Shown here: positions 59,273 through 64,000 of the stretch, piece after piece
Layout of the letters: each line of letters begins with the position of its first letter
Position numbering within the stretch: position 1 is the stretch's first letter
Assembly (NCBI RefSeq): GCF_019645855.1
Contig: NZ_CP080999.1
Coordinates: forward strand, 3,472,001-3,536,000
Reading direction: 5' to 3'
DNA length: 64,000 nucleotides
Origin: Mycobacterium malmoense
Lineage (GTDB): Bacteria; Actinomycetota; Actinomycetes; Mycobacteriales; Mycobacteriaceae
Made by a program: the position numbers and the translations under genes
Notes under the pieces: generated by a model
Told to the model about the DNA's origin: nothing
Seen by the model: only the letters and a program-made list of their open reading frames with translations
Database searches by the model: none

Positions 59273-59724
59273 GCTGAGAATTACATTGACAAAATCACGG
59301 CAACACAATGGGAAATAAACGCTCACGAGAGGTGTTGACAGCAAAACCCGGCCACAGTAAGGGCGAAATTAATGACGTGACGGCGACTCTATACATCCCG
59401 GCCGGATAGGCCTCAATCATCACGAATAGTCACGCCGCGTGAACAGAGCGCGGCACTTAGGATTGAGGGACTGGTAAAACGACATCACCGTTAACGCGGA
59501 TGAACGTCGGCGTGGTTGCCTATGCCCGGTTCGGCTCGCATCGGAGCTGCGGGAAAGGGGCCGGCGAGGAGCTAAAGCTGACGATCAGCCGGCGGGATTG
59601 ATTTTGAACCGTGGGGTAATGGCAGCGCCCGACCGATACACACTACGACACCGCGGCCCTGCGCTGCAGATCGCATATGCCAGAATGACCCGAGCAACAT
59701 CCCCGCCCAACCCGGAGGAATTCC

Positions 59725-59865
59725 GTGAACGCCGACAATTACTACCGTGACTTGTTGGTGAGGTATTTGTCGGCGTGGGTGATGTCAGCAAAAAATACGA
59801 GCGTATTTCAGCAAAAACAAAGGGCGTCCTGTATGCGATGGCCAACGGTCTTTGTGTTGCGGTGA
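59725..59865 (+). pseudogene. Short frame with strong ribosome site, possibly a truncated gene
   Basis: GTG 59725 lies 6 bases after GGAGG. The frame begins VNADNYYRDLLVRYLSAW, which looks like a normal protein N-terminus, then loses that character and stops after 46 codons. It may be the 5' end of a gene broken by the island's insertion. No family is recognised. Confidence 0.3.
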
Positions 59866-60077
59866 TGGTTATGTTGAGTGAGGGGGGTGGATGCGGGTCT
59901 GCCGCTACCGACGGGTACTTTCAAATTGAACTACCCTTATGGTGGAGAGGGTTTGCTGTGATACGGGCATATAGCCTGACTACCAGTAGTTTTTCCGCTT
60001 CATGAGGATTGCGGAGCCACACGTTCCGCACGCGACTGCCTAGGCCCGATCGAAAGGCCTGCGAACCTAAGTAATTC

Positions 60078-60194
60078 TCAGGTATGTCCAGTTCGCCCCC
60101 ACGCCACCACCGAACAAACGAGCGAAACCACCACCAGCACCGCGTTGACCAGCACCACCGCCAACACCACAAACCCGATTGACCCAGCACCCAC
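60078..60194 (-). CDS. Possible 38-residue single-helix membrane peptide
   Basis: GTG 60194 is preceded by GAAGGTGGG. The peptide has one strong membrane helix (FVVLAVVLVNAVLVVVSLVC) and a short polar end (WGRTGHT). Such short frames can be chance, and the helix is the only support. Confidence 0.3.
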   Translation of the reverse strand: MGAGSIGFVVLAVVLVNAVLVVVSLVCSVVAWGRTGHT

Positions 60195-60478
60195 CCCACC
60201 TTCACCTGGCCAACACCAAGCCTCGATCCACCGACAGGCTTGATGGTTACTGGGTGCCGAAATAAAAGGAAAGTGCCCTCTGAGCTGGGATAATTGTTGT
60301 TCCTTACGCAGCAATCGGATCAGTCCGGAACACCACTTCCCGTACAAGTCTCACCCGACCTGGCTCACAACTCGCGACCGGCAGGGGCCTCAAGTCGATG
60401 ACCTACGTCTTTGCGCCACAAATGGCGACAAATAGCGAACCAAACAAGCTCCCTGCGCACCCGACCCGGCTGGCGAGC

Positions 60479-61105
60479 TCAGGCCCCCGGCCGCACCAGT
60501 GCACGCAGCTCGTCCGCCGTGTTGACGTTGGTCAGCGCGTGAGAATCGGAGAGGACGATTCGCTGGGTGTCAGAGGCGTCAGCCAAGGCGCGCATCTTGC
60601 GCTCGCCGGCGCCCACCAGGGCGTCGGCCCGAGCGGCCAGATCGGTTCGGTACACCGCGGCGAGGTAATGATCCTGGCCGTCCCACGGCAACACCACTTC
60701 GGCACCGGTCTCGACGGCCCTGCGGGTGAGATCGTCGATCAGCTCGACGGCGAGAAATGGCATGTCGACGGCGCAGACGAACGCCAGCCGGGCGCCGGCG
60801 TCGGAGGCCGCGCGCAATGCGCGGGCGGTCGCCGGCAACGGCCCCAACCCCCGCAGCTCGTCGCGCATGACGCGAGCGGTCGCCAATGGCGGCAGCGGTT
60901 GCCCTTGGGCGGCCATGACGAAAACCGGGTCGCAGCGCTGTCCGAGAACGCCGACGACGTGCTCGACCATCGTGGTGGAACTGGCGGATCCGGGGACGGG
61001 CAGGCTGGCCTTGTCGCGGCCCATGCGCCGGGACTCGCCGCCGGCGAGCACTATCCCTGCCAGAAACCCGGCCTGTTCCACTGCGTCGGGCACGAGTTTG
61101 GCCAC
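60479..61105 (-). CDS. mobA: Molybdenum cofactor guanylyltransferase
   Basis: This 208-residue enzyme is the Rv2453c equivalent. The nucleotide-binding loop is [19 protein letters not shown] near residues 13-31. [12 protein letters not shown] and [10 protein letters not shown] are further family blocks. Start GTG 61105 ([10 protein letters not shown]) matches the M. tuberculosis protein and lies just after the korB stop. It attaches GMP to molybdopterin. Confidence 0.92.
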   Translation of the reverse strand: MAKLVPDAVEQAGFLAGIVLAGGESRRMGRDKASLPVPGSASSTTMVEHVVGVLGQRCDPVFVMAAQGQPLPPLATARVMRDELRGLGPLPATARALRAASDAGARLAFVCAVDMPFLAVELIDDLTRRAVETGAEVVLPWDGQDHYLAAVYRTDLAARADALVGAGERKMRALADASDTQRIVLSDSHALTNVNTADELRALVRPGA

Positions 61106-61106
61106 C

Positions 61107-62216
61107 TTAGTCGACGGTCCAGGTGTCGCGCCCGCGCAACAACGATTGCAGGGCGGCCGAATCGAACGGCTTCGCCGACCGGGCAGCGCGGACCTGAGCG
61201 CGCGCCGCGTCATCGTAGGTGGGCCTGCTGACATTCCGGAAGATGCCCAGCACGGTGTGATCGAGGTTCTGATCGGACAGCCGCGACAGCGCAAAGGCAT
61301 AGGCGGCGTCGTCGGCGTGCGCATCGTGCACGACGATCTCCTCGACGGCCACGTCGGCGGTCTTGGCCACCTCCAGGCCGAAGCCGGACTTCACGACGCA
61401 GTATTCGCCGTTGGCGCCGAACACAATTGGCTCTCCGTGGCGGACATTGATCACCCGCTCCTCGGCGCCCTCCTTGCGCAGCACGTCGAACGAGCCGTCG
61501 TTGAAGATCGGGCAGTCCTGCAGGATCTCGACAACCGCCGCGCCGCGATGTTCGGCGGCGGCGCGCAGCACCTCGGTGAGGCCGTTGCGGTCGGAGTCCA
61601 GTGCCCGGCCAACGAAGGTGGCCTCGGCGCCCAACGCCAACGAGACCGGGTTGAACGGGTGATCCAGCGATCCCATCGGCGTCGACTTGGTCACCTTGCC
61701 GACCTCCGACGTCGGCGAGTACTGGCCCTTGGTCAGCCCGTAGATCCGGTTGTTGAACAGCAAGATCGTGATGTTGACGTTGCGGCGCAGCGCGTGGATC
61801 AGGTGGTTGCCGCCAATCGACAACGCATCACCGTCGCCGGTGACCACCCACACCGACAGGTCCTCGCGGGCCAGGGCCAGGCCGGTCGCGATGGCCGGCG
61901 CGCGGCCGTGGATGGAGTGAAACCCGTAGGTCTCCAGGTAGTACGGGAACCGGCTCGAGCAGCCGATGCCGCTGACGAACACGATGTTCTCGCGGCGCAG
62001 GCCGAGGTCCGGCAGGAAGTTGCGGATGGTGTTGAGGATGACGTAGTCACCGCAGCCCGGGCACCATCGCACCTCCTGGTCGCTGGTGAAGTCCTTGGCC
62101 TTCTGCGGCTGATCTTCAACAGACACAGTGGGCACCCCGTCGTTTTTGGTCAACCTTGGAGTCAACCCGAGGTCCGTGCCCGCCAGATCGCCGATCACGT
62201 CAGTCATGTCGGTCAT
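61107..62216 (-). CDS. korB: 2-oxoglutarate:ferredoxin oxidoreductase, beta subunit
   Basis: This 369-residue subunit is the Rv2454c equivalent. It binds thiamine diphosphate ([16 protein letters not shown]) and an iron-sulfur cluster (Cys52 and Cys55 in RWCPGCGDY, with SGIGCSSRF). With KorA it makes succinyl-CoA from 2-oxoglutarate while reducing ferredoxin, an alternative step in the TCA cycle. Start ATG 62216 overlaps the korA stop by 4 bases. Confidence 0.95.
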   Translation of the reverse strand: MTDMTDVIGDLAGTDLGLTPRLTKNDGVPTVSVEDQPQKAKDFTSDQEVRWCPGCGDYVILNTIRNFLPDLGLRRENIVFVSGIGCSSRFPYYLETYGFHSIHGRAPAIATGLALAREDLSVWVVTGDGDALSIGGNHLIHALRRNVNITILLFNNRIYGLTKGQYSPTSEVGKVTKSTPMGSLDHPFNPVSLALGAEATFVGRALDSDRNGLTEVLRAAAEHRGAAVVEILQDCPIFNDGSFDVLRKEGAEERVINVRHGEPIVFGANGEYCVVKSGFGLEVAKTADVAVEEIVVHDAHADDAAYAFALSRLSDQNLDHTVLGIFRNVSRPTYDDAARAQVRAARSAKPFDSAALQSLLRGRDTWTVD

Positions 62217-64000
62217 GCGCTAGCTCCCGCTCCAACCGTTGCCGCCGCCATTCTGGCGACCATCGTCTTGTCTTGCTCAACCTCGGCCAGCGTTCCGCCC
62301 AGCGCGGCGCGGATGACGCGCCCTATCTCGTCGGCGAGGAACGCGACACCCTGAACCTTGGTGACCGATTGCACGTCGACCAGATACTTGCCCCGCAGCA
62401 CCAGCGCCAGCTGGCCCAGGTTCATCTCCGGGCATACCACCTTCGGGTAGCGCCGGAGCACGTCGCCCAGGTTCGCCGGGAACGGGCTGAGGTGGCGCAG
62501 GTGGGCGTGCGCGACCTTGATGCCCTTGCGCCGCGCGCGCCGGCAGGCTTCACCGATGGGACCGTACGAGCTGCCCCACCCGATCAGCAGTAGCTCGGCG
62601 TCCCCGGTCGGGTCGTCGACCTCCAGGTCGGGAACGGCGATGCCGTCAATCTTGGCCTGCCGCAACCGAACCATGAGGTCGTGATTGACCGGCTCGTAGG
62701 AGATGTTGCCAGAGCCGTTCGCGGCTTCCAGGCCACCGATGCGGTGTTCCAGGCCAGGGGTGCCGGGAACGGCGAATTGGCGAGCGAGCGTCTCCGGGTC
62801 GCGCGCGTACGGCTGGAAGGGCTCATCCGGCTTGGCGAAGACGTGCTTGATGGGCTGCAGCTTGCCGACATCCGGGATGCGCCACGGCTCCGAGCCGTTG
62901 GCGATCGCGCCGTCGGACAACACGATCACCGGGGTGTGATACGACACCGCGATGCGCGCGGCCTCGAGGACGGTCTCGAAGCAGTCGGACGGCGACCGGG
63001 GCGCCACAACCGCCACCGGCGACTCCCCATTACGGCCGTACAACGCCTGCAGCAGGTCGGCCTGTTCGGTCTTGGTGGGCAATCCCGTCGACGGTCCGCC
63101 CCGCTGAACGTCGATGACCAGCAATGGCAGCTCGGTCATCACGCCGAGGCCCAGCGCTTCGGACTTCAGCGAGATGCCCGGCCCGGACGTGCTGGTGACC
63201 CCGAGCGCACCACCGTAGGAAGCGCCGATCGCCGCGCAGATGCCGCCGATTTCGTCTTCGGCCTGGAAGGTGACCACGTTGAAGTTCTTGTGCTTGGACA
63301 GCTCGTGCAGGATGTCGGAGGCCGGCGTGATCGGATAGCTGCCGAGCACGACGGGGATGCCGGCCAGCTGACCGGCCGCGACGATGCCGTAGGCCAGCGC
63401 GGTGTTGCCGGAGATCTGGCGGTATTCGCCGGCGGGCAAGGTCGCGCGCGAGACCTCGTAAGTGGTGCCGAAGGCCTCGGTCGTCTCGCCGTAGTTCCAG
63501 CCCGCCTTGAGCGCGAGCACGTTGGCCTCCGCGATGTCGGGCTTGCGGGCGAACTTCTCCCTGATGAATTTCTCGCTCGCCTCGATCGGCCGGCCGTACA
63601 TCCAGGACAAAAGGCCAAGGGCGAACATGTTTTTGGCGCGCTGGCCGTCCTTCTTCGACGCGCCGATCGCCTCGACGGCCCCGAGGGTCAGGGTGGTCAT
63701 CGCGACGGAATGCACGACGTAGTCGGACAACTCGTCGGAGTCCAGCGGGTTGGTTACGTAGCCCACCTTCGTCAGGTTGCGCTTGGTGAATTCGTCGGAA
63801 TTCGCGATCACCATTCCGCCGCGCGGTAAGTCGCCGATGTTGGCCTTCAGCGCCGCCGGGTTCATGGCGACGAGCACATCGGGTCGGTCGCCGGCGGTCA
63901 GGATGTCGTAATCGGCGATCTGGATCTGGAAGGACGAGACCCCCGGCAATGTGCCTGCGGGGGCGCGGATCTCGGCGGGGTAGTTCGGTTGGGTTGCCAG
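62213..64000 (-). CDS. korA: 2-oxoglutarate:ferredoxin oxidoreductase, alpha subunit (5' end outside window)
   Basis: The last 595 or so residues of the Rv2455c equivalent are present. The frame is open to the window edge (LATQPNYPAEIRAPAGTLPG), so about 60 N-terminal residues with the gamma-domain start are missing. TSGPGISLKSEALGLGV and QRGGPSTGLPTKTEQADL are typical of the alpha/gamma fusion type. It is coupled to korB by an ATGA overlap. Confidence 0.95.
   Translation of the reverse strand: MATQPNYPAEIRAPAGTLPGVSSFQIQIADYDILTAGDRPDVLVAMNPAALKANIGDLPRGGMVIANSDEFTKRNLTKVGYVTNPLDSDELSDYVVHSVAMTTLTLGAVEAIGASKKDGQRAKNMFALGLLSWMYGRPIEASEKFIREKFARKPDIAEANVLALKAGWNYGETTEAFGTTYEVSRATLPAGEYRQISGNTALAYGIVAAGQLAGIPVVLGSYPITPASDILHELSKHKNFNVVTFQAEDEIGGICAAIGASYGGALGVTSTSGPGISLKSEALGLGVMTELPLLVIDVQRGGPSTGLPTKTEQADLLQALYGRNGESPVAVVAPRSPSDCFETVLEAARIAVSYHTPVIVLSDGAIANGSEPWRIPDVGKLQPIKHVFAKPDEPFQPYARDPETLARQFAVPGTPGLEHRIGGLEAANGSGNISYEPVNHDLMVRLRQAKIDGIAVPDLEVDDPTGDAELLLIGWGSSYGPIGEACRRARRKGIKVAHAHLRHLSPFPANLGDVLRRYPKVVCPEMNLGQLALVLRGKYLVDVQSVTKVQGVAFLADEIGRVIRAALGGTLAEVEQDKTMVARMAAATVGAGASA

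Larger units (their letters stand above)
59361..60478. other. 1.1-kb region between cassette 4 and mobA, possible gene remnants
   Basis: No full gene is seen. Two weak items are listed separately: a 46-codon frame with a very good ribosome site (59725-59865) and a small hydrophobic peptide frame (60078-60194). In H37Rv the rpfE-mobA interval has Rv2451 and Rv2452c; I see neither here. Confidence 0.4.

Overview
The window is chromosomal DNA from a slow-growing Mycobacterium. It is GC-rich and carries MmpS/MmpL transporters, a PPE protein, an Rpf, MGLP-pathway genes, PGRS-type glycine repeats and leaderless-style promoters. From about 13.2 kb to 49.2 kb and again from 60.5 kb to the right edge, the genes follow the order I know from M. 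tuberculosis H37Rv Rv2417c to Rv2455c. That order was recognised from memory of the proteins, not by a search. The species cannot be named from the sequence alone.

Layout. (1) 1-13.1 kb is accessory. It holds the end of an mmpL, a Chp-like PE-PPE acyltransferase and a FadD21/23-like acyl-AMP ligase (a trehalose-polyketide-lipid type locus). Next come a two-gene cassette (PE-less PGRS protein plus partner) with an EccA-like AAA ATPase, a dihydrodipicolinate-reductase-like oxidoreductase, and an mmpS-mmpL pair of the MmpL4/5 coiled-coil class. (2) 13.2-25.7 kb is core: degV, octT, gpgP, rsfS, nadD, a VWA/MoxR pair, proA, a cNMP-domain MscS channel coupled to a Cache-HAMP cyclase-like protein, ribokinase and a methyltransferase-like membrane protein. 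(3) 25.8-33.7 kb has the core gene nadE with accessory insertions: two P450s, one PPE-PPW protein, an isochorismatase-like hydrolase and a TetR regulator. (4) 33.8-49.2 kb is core: proB, obg, rpmA, rplU, a solo XRE/HipB-like gene, rne, ndk, folC, valS, a B-lectin/LysM protein, a DUF937 protein, an Rv2449c-like reductase and rpfE. (5) 49.2-60.5 kb is an accessory island with three more tandem copies of the PGRS/partner cassette, each with the same promoter and terminator. (6) The right edge is mobA, korB and a truncated korA.

The most interesting system is the four-copy, two-gene cassette. An Arg-rich long signal peptide is joined to a PE_PGRS-like GRxLIGNG linker and a PGRS tail, with no PE domain. 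It is always followed after 53-75 bp by a roughly 400-residue partner with conserved ends, a divergent centre and a C-terminal Phe. One copy sits next to an EccA-like ATPase with an altered Walker A. A second notable point is the translationally coupled cyclase/MscS pair, in which the cyclase domain has lost three catalytic residues and so may be a sensor rather than an enzyme. No tRNA, rRNA, CRISPR array, insertion sequence or replication origin was seen.
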